The notes under the pieces are model-generated. The model worked only from the letters and a program-made list of their open reading frames with translations. It was not told the DNA's origin and did not search any database. 15,256 nt of DNA from Bacteroidota bacterium. Its GTDB lineage: Bacteria; Bacteroidota; Bacteroidia; Bacteroidales; Tenuifilaceae. The position numbers and the translations under genes are program-made. Below, piece after piece: positions 7,975 through 14,049 of this stretch (position 1 is its first letter; the number at the start of each line of letters is the position of its first letter). Location of the stretch: NCBI GenBank assembly GCA_023406715.1, contig JAEXVC010000140.1, forward strand, positions 1-15,256, written 5' to 3'.

Positions 7975-8853
7975 ATGACAAGTAGTAAAATTTTTAAAAC
8001 AACACGCTCGTATACCATTATAGTATTTGGGTTGTTGTTATATGCTTTATCGTGGACAGCATTTCTTATTCCACACAAAATCACAGGAGGTGGTGTTTCG
8101 GGTATCGGTGCATTAATTTACTATGCCACAGGATTCCCAATGGGTTATACCTATTTCTTGGTTAATATAGGCTTAATTTTCATCGCCATTAAAATGCTTG
8201 GTGCGAACTTTGGCGTAAAAACGGTATTTGGCGTAATAGTTGGCTCTGTTTTGCTGTCTGTACTTCAGGCAACAATAAAACAACCAGTGGTGGACGATAA
8301 ATTTATGTCGACTATTATTGGAGGAGCAATTGCTGGTGTTGGCCTGGGGATTGTGTTTACGCAGGGCGGCAGTACTGGTGGAACGGATATCATTGCCATG
8401 ATAATCAACAAGTACCGTAACATTAGCCCTGGCCGAGTTATATTGATGTGCGATGTATTCATAATTGGTTCATCATTCCTTGTTTTGCTCGATTTAGACC
8501 CCGCAAAACGAATTGAGACTATCGTTTACGGCTACGTGGCTATGGCTATTACAGCATACTCTCTCGATGCGGTATTGTCTGGAAGCAAACAATCTGTGCA
8601 GGTTTTTGTATTCTCGAAGCAATACCAAGTAATTGCCGATAGAATTACAGCCGAGCTGAATAGGGGAGTTACAGTAATCGATGGTCAAGGCTGGTTTACC
8701 AAGGAAAATCAAAAGGTTCTAATAACTTTGGTTCGCAAGCATGAAGCTAACGACGTTTATAGGGTAATTAAGGAGGTTGACCCCGAAGCATTTATTTCGG
8801 TAGCAAGTGTCATGGGTGTTTATGGAAGAGGTTTCGAACGGATACGACACTAA
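7975..8853 (+). CDS. YitT family membrane protein (DUF161 + DUF2179)
   Basis: A 292-residue inner-membrane protein with the standard YitT layout. Hydrophobic segments lie around 14-32, 58-74, 82-99, 111-129, 154-172 and 181-199. The conserved glycine-rich motifs are FLIPHKITGGGVSGIG (30-45) and TQGGSTGGTDIIAMI (129-143). A soluble C-terminal DUF2179 domain spans about 205-287 (SVQVFVFSKQ to YGRGFERI). The family is widespread and its transported substrate, if any, is not established, so no function is assigned. Family length is about 280-300, so the gene is complete. It lies 16 nt after the four-helix-bundle gene and ends at a clear terminator, making it the second gene of a two-gene unit. 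Confidence 0.93.
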   Translation: MTSSKIFKTTRSYTIIVFGLLLYALSWTAFLIPHKITGGGVSGIGALIYYATGFPMGYTYFLVNIGLIFIAIKMLGANFGVKTVFGVIVGSVLLSVLQATIKQPVVDDKFMSTIIGGAIAGVGLGIVFTQGGSTGGTDIIAMIINKYRNISPGRVILMCDVFIIGSSFLVLLDLDPAKRIETIVYGYVAMAITAYSLDAVLSGSKQSVQVFVFSKQYQVIADRITAELNRGVTVIDGQGWFTKENQKVLITLVRKHEANDVYRVIKEVDPEAFISVASVMGVYGRGFERIRH

Positions 8854-8874
8854 AATTTTATTTATTTTAATATT

Positions 8875-8903
8875 AAGCCTTGGTGATTAACCAGGGCTTT
8901 TTT
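8875..8903 (+). terminator. Rho-independent terminator after the YitT gene
   Basis: AAGCCTTGG (8875-8883) pairs with CCAGGGCTT (8891-8899), with one G-U pair and a 7-nt loop, and is followed by a run of Ts through 8903. It lies 21 nt past the stop codon. Confidence 0.9.
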
Positions 8904-8978
8904 GTTTAGGAATTTTATCTTTTTCTCTTGACAAAGCTCTTCAATATGTATAACTTGTTCAAAAACGGTTGCGATAAA

Positions 8979-9647
8979 ATGAAACTCTTTGTCAAATCTA
9001 TAATTTCATTAATGGTTGGAGTCGTTTTTACTTCGTGCCACATGTTGTATGTTCCTAATAGTTTTAATTCTCCATTGTTAAGGAATAAGGGTGATGGTCA
9101 AATTAATGTTGCTACTGGTATATCTGGGTTCGAAGCGCAAACAGCTTATGCTATTACCGACAATGTTGGAATAATGGCTAATGGCCAAGTTCTAAAGACT
9201 ACCGAGCACGATACTTTAAAGCAGCAGAGAACACTTTTTGAGTTGGGTTTGGGTTATACCGAGAAGTTTAGTGATAATGGAATTTTTGAAATTTTTGGAG
9301 GAGCGGGAGTGGGAGAGGTTCCAGCCGATTACAGAAAAATTGATTACGATGGTGTTTCTACTACACAAATAACTAGATACTTTATACAGCCAGGCCTAGG
9401 ATTTTATAACGATTGGCTTGACATAAGCATTCTTAGCCGTTTATCGGCTGTAAGCATTGGCGGAGAAACAAACTGGTTCTACGAACCAGGCTTTATGGCT
9501 AAAATGGGATATAAGCGTTTGCGCTTTTATTCCTGTATAGGATTATCTATTCCGTTTGAAAAATACGATGACCAAAAGTGGAACCACAACCCTATAATGT
9601 TCTCCATTGGGCTTCACTTCAATTTTGGGAAGCGTTTAGAGGAATAA
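8979..9647 (+). CDS. Predicted lipoprotein with beta-barrel-like body, function unknown
   Basis: A protein of 222 residues from the ATG at 8979. This start is chosen over the upstream TTG (8928) and ATG (8946) because it puts a lysine-bearing signal peptide directly at the N terminus: MKLFVKSIISLMVGVVFTSC, with the lipobox FTSC and acylated Cys20. The remainder is rich in alternating strands (for example NVATGISGFEAQTAYAITDN, FELGLGYTEKF, IFEIFGGAGVG, GFMAKMGYKRLRFYSCIGLS) and ends IMFSIGLHFNFGKRLEE, which looks like the last strand of an outer-membrane barrel. A lipid anchor plus a barrel body suggests an outer-membrane location. I do not recognise the family. Upstream is the YitT terminator; downstream it meets purN tail to tail with a 4-nt gap. 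Confidence 0.75.
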   Translation: MKLFVKSIISLMVGVVFTSCHMLYVPNSFNSPLLRNKGDGQINVATGISGFEAQTAYAITDNVGIMANGQVLKTTEHDTLKQQRTLFELGLGYTEKFSDNGIFEIFGGAGVGEVPADYRKIDYDGVSTTQITRYFIQPGLGFYNDWLDISILSRLSAVSIGGETNWFYEPGFMAKMGYKRLRFYSCIGLSIPFEKYDDQKWNHNPIMFSIGLHFNFGKRLEE

Positions 9648-9651
9648 TCAA

Positions 9652-10212
9652 TTAAAGAAGTATCGATTCAATTACTTTTGGATAGTGCTCATACTCCAGT
9701 TTGTGAACCTTTTGGGCAAGGGTTTCGGGTGTGTCGTTTTTATCTATCGAACACTTTGCTTGAAAAATAATTCCCCCTTCATCGTAATTATTGTTCACGT
9801 AATGGATGGTTATTCCGCTTTCAACCTCTTTGTTGGCAATAACTGCTTCGTGCACCTTGTTACCATACATTCCCTTCCCACCATATTTAGGCAAAAGCGC
9901 GGGGTGAATATTGATAATTCTATTAGGGTATGCATTAATTAAATACTCTGGCACCAACTTAAGAAATCCTGCTAGAATAATAAAATCTACCTTATATGAA
10001 TTGAGTACTTTAATGAAATCCCCGTTCCTAAAAGCATCCATGCTGAAAACTTCGCAATTAACACCAAGCTTTTTTGCCCGTTCAATTACAAAGGCCTTAG
10101 GGTTTTCTGTGGCAAATAGTACTATTCTAACTCCTTTTTTGTCAATAAAATAGTTTACAATGTTCTCCGCATTACTTCCTGATCCCGATGCTAAAATTGC
10201 TATATTACTCAT
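9652..10212 (-). CDS. purN: Phosphoribosylglycinamide formyltransferase
   Basis: Catalyses the third step of purine synthesis, transferring the formyl group of 10-formyl-tetrahydrofolate to GAR. The 186-residue length is normal for the family. The N-terminal phosphate-binding loop is ILASGSGSNAENI (6-18). The catalytic triad is visible: Asn101 and His103 in INIHPALLPKYGGKGMYG and Asp144 in YDEGG, corresponding to Asn106, His108 and Asp144 of the E. coli enzyme. The ESGITIHYV segment (131-139) is typical of the folate site. The gene is alone on the minus strand, divergent from acpP across a 173-nt gap, and is not clustered with other pur genes. Its stop lies 4 nt from the stop of the convergent lipoprotein gene. 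I saw no convincing promoter of the TAnnTTTG type in front of it. Confidence 0.97.
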   Translation of the reverse strand: MSNIAILASGSGSNAENIVNYFIDKKGVRIVLFATENPKAFVIERAKKLGVNCEVFSMDAFRNGDFIKVLNSYKVDFIILAGFLKLVPEYLINAYPNRIINIHPALLPKYGGKGMYGNKVHEAVIANKEVESGITIHYVNNNYDEGGIIFQAKCSIDKNDTPETLAQKVHKLEYEHYPKVIESILL

Positions 10213-10290
10213 TATTAAGTATTTATTAAATTAAAATTAAACGATTGTCAAAAAAAGTTTTTGAGATGACAAAAATATGAACAAAAAAAT

Positions 10291-10298
10291 TACTTTTG
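10291..10298 (+). promoter_or_regulatory. -7 element of the acpP-fabF-rnc promoter
   Basis: TACTTTTG is a full match to TAnnTTTG, followed by C. A TTTG occurs at 10260-10263 but the spacing (27 nt) is too long, so the -33 half is poor. The predicted start near 10304 gives an acpP leader of about 82 nt that opens with a hairpin. Confidence 0.6.
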
Positions 10299-10310
10299 CG
10301 GCTGAATTTA

Positions 10311-10341
10311 TCATCTGATTATTATCAGGTGAAATTTTTTT
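10311..10341 (+). promoter_or_regulatory. Terminator-like hairpin in the acpP leader
   Basis: TCATCTGAT (10311-10319) pairs with ATCAGGTGA (10324-10332), nine pairs including one G-U, across a TATT loop, and is followed by AA and seven Ts (10335-10341). It lies between the predicted promoter and acpP, with no upstream gene on this strand to terminate. It could be an attenuator, a 5' stabilising hairpin, or a weak terminator; the sequence does not decide. Confidence 0.45.
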
Positions 10342-10385
10342 CTTTGCGATTGAAAACTTTATTTATTAACTAAATTTTAAAAACT

Positions 10386-10622
10386 ATGTCGGATATTGCA
10401 ACAAGAGTAAAGTCAATTATCGTTGACAAACTCGGAGTAGACGAGAACGAAGTAACTCCAGAAGCAAGCTTTACCAATGATTTAGGTGCTGATTCACTTG
10501 ACACCGTTGAGTTAATTATGGAATTCGAGAAAGAATTCAACCTTTCTATTCCAGACGATGAGGCTGAAAAGATTGGTACTGTTGGAGATGCTATCAATTA
10601 CATCGAAAGCCACAGCAAGTAA
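10386..10622 (+). CDS. acpP: Acyl carrier protein
   Basis: Carries growing acyl chains in fatty-acid synthesis as thioesters on a 4'-phosphopantetheine arm. The 78-residue acidic protein has the four-helix ACP pattern and the strongly conserved attachment motif NDLGADSLDTVELIMEFE, with Ser37 as the modified residue. It is the standard housekeeping ACP in length and sequence, not a polyketide-type carrier. It is followed 58 nt later by fabF, whose product elongates ACP-bound chains, and then by rnc; the three are probably one transcript. A hairpin with a T-run sits in its leader. Confidence 0.99.
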   Translation: MSDIATRVKSIIVDKLGVDENEVTPEASFTNDLGADSLDTVELIMEFEKEFNLSIPDDEAEKIGTVGDAINYIESHSK

Positions 10623-10680
10623 TATCAAAAATTAAAAAAAATCTTACAAGCAAACTAGTTTTAAACTAAAATTTCACTTT

Positions 10681-11931
10681 ATGGAAATGAAGCGTGTTGT
10701 AGTTACAGGTGTTGGTACAATTAACCCTTTAGGTAACAATATTCAAGAGTATTGGACTAACCTCGAGAACGGGGTGAGTGGTTGTGAGCTAATTACCAGT
10801 TTCGACACATCCAAGTTTAAAACTAAATTTGCCTGCATGGTAAAGAATTTCGACCCAAATAATTACTTCGACCGTAAAGAGGCAAAGAAGATAGATCCTT
10901 ACACCCAGTTTGCGCTGGTGGCTGTAGACGAGGCTATGAAGGACGCTGCTTTTAACCTTGAATCTATTGATTTAGATGCGGCTGGAGTTATTTGGGCTTC
11001 AGGGATTGGTGGTTTACAAACCATGACTGAGGAACTAAGAGGCTACTTCGCGGGTGATGGTACACCCCGATTTAGCCCTTTCTTTATTCCTAGGATGATT
11101 TCTGATATTGCTGCCGGACACATTTCCATGAAGTATGGTTTCCGTGGTCCAAACTTTTCCACAGTTTCTGCTTGTGCTTCGGCAACTAATGGATTAATTT
11201 GCGCTATGGATATTATCCGTACTGGTAAGGCAAGCATTATTATTAGTGGCGGTTCAGAAGCTTCTGTTAATGAGGTTGGTGTTGCAGGTTTTAACGCCCT
11301 GCAAGCGTTGTCAACTAATAATGATGAGTTCAAGAGCGCATCGCGTCCGTTTGATGTTTCCCGTGATGGTTTTGTTATGGGAGAAGGAGCGGGATGTCTT
11401 ATTCTTGAAGAGTACGAGCATGCTAAAGCCCGTGGGGCAAAAATTTACTGTGAATTGGTAGGTGGCGGTATGACTGCCGATGCTTATCACTTGACAGCAC
11501 CACACCCCGATGGATTGGGTGCAAGAAAGGTTATGGAGAATGCAATTAAAGATGCAAATCTTAAACCAGAGGATATCGACTATGTTAATGTACACGGTAC
11601 ATCTACACCTCTTGGCGATATTGCTGAAACCAAGGCCATTCTTTCTGTATTCGGAGAGCATTCGTACAAACTCAACATTAGCTCTACTAAGTCTATGACA
11701 GGTCACTTGCTTGGCGCGGCTGGTGCAATTGAAGCATTGGCTACTGTAATGGCGGTTTATAAGGATGTTGTTCCTCCAACCATTAACTTGCAAAATGTTG
11801 ACCCTGAGATCGACAGTAAACTTAATTTGACTCCAAATAAAGCTCAAAAACGTACCGTTAGAGCTGCCTTAAGTAATACTTTTGGATTTGGTGGTCATAA
11901 TGCATCAATTATCGTTAAAAAGATTTCCTAG
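10681..11931 (+). CDS. fabF: Beta-ketoacyl-ACP synthase II
   Basis: Condenses malonyl-ACP with an acyl-ACP in fatty-acid elongation. The 416-residue thiolase-fold protein has the full Cys-His-His catalytic set: Cys165 in TVSACASATNG, His305 in NVHGTSTPLGD, and His342 in STKSMTGHLLGAAGA, with Lys337 in the last motif. It starts KRVVVTGVGTINPLGNN, as FabF proteins do, and ends in the glycine-rich SNTFGFGGHNASI. A second ATG at 10687 would also be acceptable as a start. It lies between acpP (58 nt upstream) and rnc (7 nt downstream), the conserved arrangement in Bacteroidota. Confidence 0.98.
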   Translation: MEMKRVVVTGVGTINPLGNNIQEYWTNLENGVSGCELITSFDTSKFKTKFACMVKNFDPNNYFDRKEAKKIDPYTQFALVAVDEAMKDAAFNLESIDLDAAGVIWASGIGGLQTMTEELRGYFAGDGTPRFSPFFIPRMISDIAAGHISMKYGFRGPNFSTVSACASATNGLICAMDIIRTGKASIIISGGSEASVNEVGVAGFNALQALSTNNDEFKSASRPFDVSRDGFVMGEGAGCLILEEYEHAKARGAKIYCELVGGGMTADAYHLTAPHPDGLGARKVMENAIKDANLKPEDIDYVNVHGTSTPLGDIAETKAILSVFGEHSYKLNISSTKSMTGHLLGAAGAIEALATVMAVYKDVVPPTINLQNVDPEIDSKLNLTPNKAQKRTVRAALSNTFGFGGHNASIIVKKIS

Positions 11932-11938
11932 TTACTAG

Positions 11939-12694
11939 GTGTTAAGATTTTTATCACGTCCAATTGAGCGTTTCCGCATAAAATCAGCGGATAGGGATTT
12001 GTTCGTTCAACTGAAGAAAATTTTAGGGTTTTCACCAAAAAATATCGAATTATATAAGCTGGCCATGGTTCATCGGTCAGCTTCTTTTGTTTTACCCAAA
12101 GGAAAACGGGTAGATAATGAGCGTTTGGAGTACCTGGGTGATGCTGTGCTAGATGCTATAGTGGCCGATTACCTTTTTGAGCGATACCCAAACCAAAAGG
12201 AGGGCTTTCTTACTAAAATGCGGGCTAAAATAGTAAGCCGCTCAAGTTTAAATCAACTTGCCATAAGCATGGGGCTTGACTCTTTGGTGAAAATAAGCAA
12301 TGGTACCATTACTACTCACAAGAATATTTTTGGTAATGCCTTGGAGGCATTAATTGGCGCCATATTTCTTGATAAAGGCTACCAGTTTACAAATATGGTT
12401 GTGGTGAATAATATTTTGGATAGGTTTATTAACCTAGACGACTTGCAGGCGCTTGATACTGATTACAAAAGTAAGTTGATAGAGTTTGCTCAAAAACACA
12501 AACTCCCTGTTAGTTTCGATACACACGAGGATGCTTCCGGTGAATCTAATCCTCCCCGGTTCTTATCGAATCTTATCTTTGATGGAAAGGAGATGTCCGT
12601 TGGATATGGATTTTCTAAAAAAGAAGCAGAACAGCAGGCCAGTATGATTGCTTTGGAGAAGATAGAGGATAATATTTCTGAATATATTAAGTAA
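11939..12694 (+). CDS. rnc: Ribonuclease III
   Basis: Cuts double-stranded RNA in rRNA maturation and mRNA processing. The 251-residue protein has the catalytic domain with the signature NERLEYLGDAVL (60-71), in which Glu61 and Asp68 match E. coli Glu38 and Asp45, and GNALEALIGAIFLDKG (132-147), in which Glu136 matches Glu117. The position of E. coli Asp114 is Asn133 here. A double-stranded RNA-binding domain spans about 174-245 (DYKSKLIEFAQKHK to KKEAEQQASMIALEKI). The start is GTG at 11939, 7 nt after fabF; no ATG occurs until codon 44, inside the catalytic domain, so GTG is the only reasonable choice in this frame. The N-terminal 20 residues are basic. The gene ends in a terminator that overlaps its stop codon. 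Confidence 0.97.
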   Translation: MLRFLSRPIERFRIKSADRDLFVQLKKILGFSPKNIELYKLAMVHRSASFVLPKGKRVDNERLEYLGDAVLDAIVADYLFERYPNQKEGFLTKMRAKIVSRSSLNQLAISMGLDSLVKISNGTITTHKNIFGNALEALIGAIFLDKGYQFTNMVVVNNILDRFINLDDLQALDTDYKSKLIEFAQKHKLPVSFDTHEDASGESNPPRFLSNLIFDGKEMSVGYGFSKKEAEQQASMIALEKIEDNISEYIK

Positions 12695-12726
12695 AAGGCG
12701 CAAATTAATTGATATTGCGCCTTTTT
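12693..12726. terminator. Bidirectional terminator between rnc and the convergent barrel gene
   Basis: An 11-bp perfect stem pairs 12693-12703 with 12715-12725 (AAAAGGCGCAA with its complement) around an 11-nt loop. Ts follow on the plus strand, and the A-run on the other side gives Ts on the minus strand, so it can serve both rnc and the gene ending at 12736. The left arm begins inside the rnc TAA. Confidence 0.92.
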
Positions 12727-12735
12727 GTTTTATTG

Positions 12736-13296
12736 CTATTTCCCAAACTGAATACCTACGCATAGGTACATTATTGGAGGAAAAGTTATATCGATAACTC
12801 CGTCGCCACCAACTGGCTGACTAAAAAATCCAAATTCACCAACAATGCCAAGGTTGTCTTTCATTTGTTTGGATACCTCTATCTGGAACCCAACATTTAG
12901 TCCATTGCTTGGGTCTTCCATTAAGTCATTTTTAATGTGGTTGTAACCTATGGCAACACCGGGGACTACCTGAACTCCTTCGGCTACAGTAAAGCGAGGT
13001 TTTATTGTCATCCCAACTGAGAAGAAGTTGTTGTTTTCATCCATTTCTTCTATTTTCATTGGAGTGTAGCAGAAATAGAGTCCCATTGATAGTTTTGGAA
13101 CAAGTATTCCGTCTATATCGCCTTTTATGAATGGCGAAGTTTTAAGTTCAGGCTCAAATCCACCAATGTTTGGCTGTCCTGGACCTGGGAATTGTAATCC
13201 ACCTTTAAAACTTAATGCAAACGATGATGGAGGTTCCTGTGAGTACAATGCTACAGTAAGCATCATTAGAACAAGTGTGAATAAACTTTTTTTCAT
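12736..13296 (-). CDS. Small outer-membrane beta-barrel protein, function unknown
   Basis: A 186-residue secreted protein. Residues 1-19 form a signal peptide (MKKS, hydrophobic core, ALYS cut before Gln20, the common Bacteroidota cleavage pattern). The mature chain shows amphipathic strands (FALSFKGGLQF, SMGLYFCYTPMKI, NNFFSVGMTIKPRF, VVPGVAIGYNHI, LNVGFQIEVSKQM, LGIVGEFGFFSQP) and finishes MYLCVGIQFGK, consistent with an eight-stranded barrel. I do not recognise a specific family. It is convergent with rnc, sharing its terminator, and divergent from the small gene at 13459, so it sits as a single inverted gene in an otherwise plus-strand stretch. No clear TAnnTTTG promoter is seen upstream. 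Confidence 0.75.
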   Translation of the reverse strand: MKKSLFTLVLMMLTVALYSQEPPSSFALSFKGGLQFPGPGQPNIGGFEPELKTSPFIKGDIDGILVPKLSMGLYFCYTPMKIEEMDENNNFFSVGMTIKPRFTVAEGVQVVPGVAIGYNHIKNDLMEDPSNGLNVGFQIEVSKQMKDNLGIVGEFGFFSQPVGGDGVIDITFPPIMYLCVGIQFGK

Positions 13297-13458
13297 GGCT
13301 TGGATAGTTTTAGTTTTTTAAAGGCTTATTTTGTAATATATTCATTATCAAATTAAAATTAAGGTAAAAAGTGGTGTTAGTCAATTATTTGTAAGTTTTT
13401 TTGACAGATGAAATAATTTTCATTTATTATTTTGGGTATCTTGCTACCGTTAATCTTT

Positions 13459-13884
13459 ATGAGTAGGATTTTGGCAACCAAAAAAAATAATGAAGTACTA
13501 AATCTTGAGAACCATTGTAATTTTAAGTTAATTGCAATTTCGGCACAGCTCAATATCAATAAGTTGGTTTGGGAGTTGAATAGTGCTTTGGACTTCAAAC
13601 TGATTCGTAATGCTGATTTGGAAAAAGTTACTGGGTTTCCTACTTTTTCCTTCAGAAATGCAAAATTGGCTATTGTTGTATCTCTTATTCAGAATAAGTA
13701 TGAGGGTAAAATGCTTGTGAAACAATTGAGCAATGTTGATTTTGTTTTAGAGTTTACTGGAGAACTTTTACCCAATGACTTTAAAGCGCACATGCAAGCT
13801 GTGAAGAAAATCCCTAATGTTATAGCAGCAATTGAGATTGTGCCCTCTTCAATTAAACGGAACGAACCTTTTTGTCCTGAATAA
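13459..13884 (+). CDS. IPExxxVDY-like family protein, diverged
   Basis: A 141-residue soluble protein. The ATG at 13459 is preferred over an in-frame TTG at 13432: the TTG would add a hydrophobic GILLPLIF stretch out of keeping with the family, and it lies inside a possible -7 box (TTATTTTG, 13427-13434). The pattern fits the Bacteroidota IPExxxVDY family: FKLIAISAQLNINKLVWELNS (22-42), FKLIRNADLE (46-55), then the motif region LVKQLSNVDFVLEF (86-99) and a C-terminal KKIPNVIAAIEIVPS (116-130). The signature itself is degenerate, reading V-K-Q-LSN-V-D-F in place of I-P-E-xxx-V-D-Y. Function is unknown. In other Bacteroidota, as I recall, this gene follows rnc directly; here an inverted barrel gene lies between. 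The assignment rests on pattern recall and gene neighbourhood. Confidence 0.7.
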   Translation: MSRILATKKNNEVLNLENHCNFKLIAISAQLNINKLVWELNSALDFKLIRNADLEKVTGFPTFSFRNAKLAIVVSLIQNKYEGKMLVKQLSNVDFVLEFTGELLPNDFKAHMQAVKKIPNVIAAIEIVPSSIKRNEPFCPE

Positions 13885-13984
13885 ATTAACCCCAATAGTT
13901 TCTGTTTATCCCTTGCTACTAAAATGTTACGCACTTAAGGTTTCTCCTTAAATTTAGCTTTTCACCTTTTTCTGTCACATTATT

Positions 13985-14010
13985 TTAACAGTCTGTTAAA
14001 CTGTGTTAAC
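13985..14010 (+). promoter_or_regulatory. Candidate operator upstream of the sensor kinase (phased TTAA repeats)
   Basis: TTAACAG-T-CTGTTAA (13985-13999) is a perfect palindrome about a central T, directly followed by another half-site, CTGTGTTAAC (14001-14010). TTAA recurs at 13985, 13996 and 14006, spaced 11 and 10 bp, one helical turn apart. It lies just upstream of the predicted -33 element, where an OmpR-type activator would bind. The binding protein is unknown. Confidence 0.45.
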
Positions 14011-14012
14011 CC

Positions 14013-14044
14013 TTTAGGAGTCCATAGCATAAAGATTATCTTTG
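14013..14044 (+). promoter_or_regulatory. Promoter for the RprX-like sensor kinase
   Basis: TATCTTTG (14037-14044) is a perfect -7 element. TTTA (14013-14016), a 3-of-4 match to the -33 TTTG, precedes it with a 20-nt spacer. The ATG at 14050 begins five bases after the -7 element, so the transcript would start at or next to the start codon. Confidence 0.6.
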
Positions 14045-14049
14045 TTGAT

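Noticed and set aside
8928..8956. TTGACA followed by TATAAC, resembling a sigma70 promoter before the lipoprotein gene
   Set aside because: The spacer is only 15 nt, and Bacteroidota sigma factors use TTTG/TAnnTTTG. A poor version of the latter (CTTG, 20 nt, TAACTTGT) is there too, but is too weak to call.
8928..8978. Upstream TTG and ATG starts for the lipoprotein gene
   Set aside because: They would add 11 to 17 residues in front of a well-formed lipoprotein signal peptide that begins at the ATG at 8979.
10652..10668. AAACTA direct repeat and AAACTAGTTT palindrome before fabF
   Set aside because: It is short and AT-rich in an AT-rich spacer inside an operon, and could easily be chance.
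11311..11847. Long open frame (178 codons) antisense to fabF
   Set aside because: It lies wholly within the strongly conserved fabF gene, its translation shows no family pattern, and its length is a by-product of fabF codon use.
13935..13951. Small hairpin TTAAGG/CCTTAA after the IPExxxVDY-like gene
   Set aside because: It has six mostly A-T pairs and no proper T-run, which is too weak to call a terminator.
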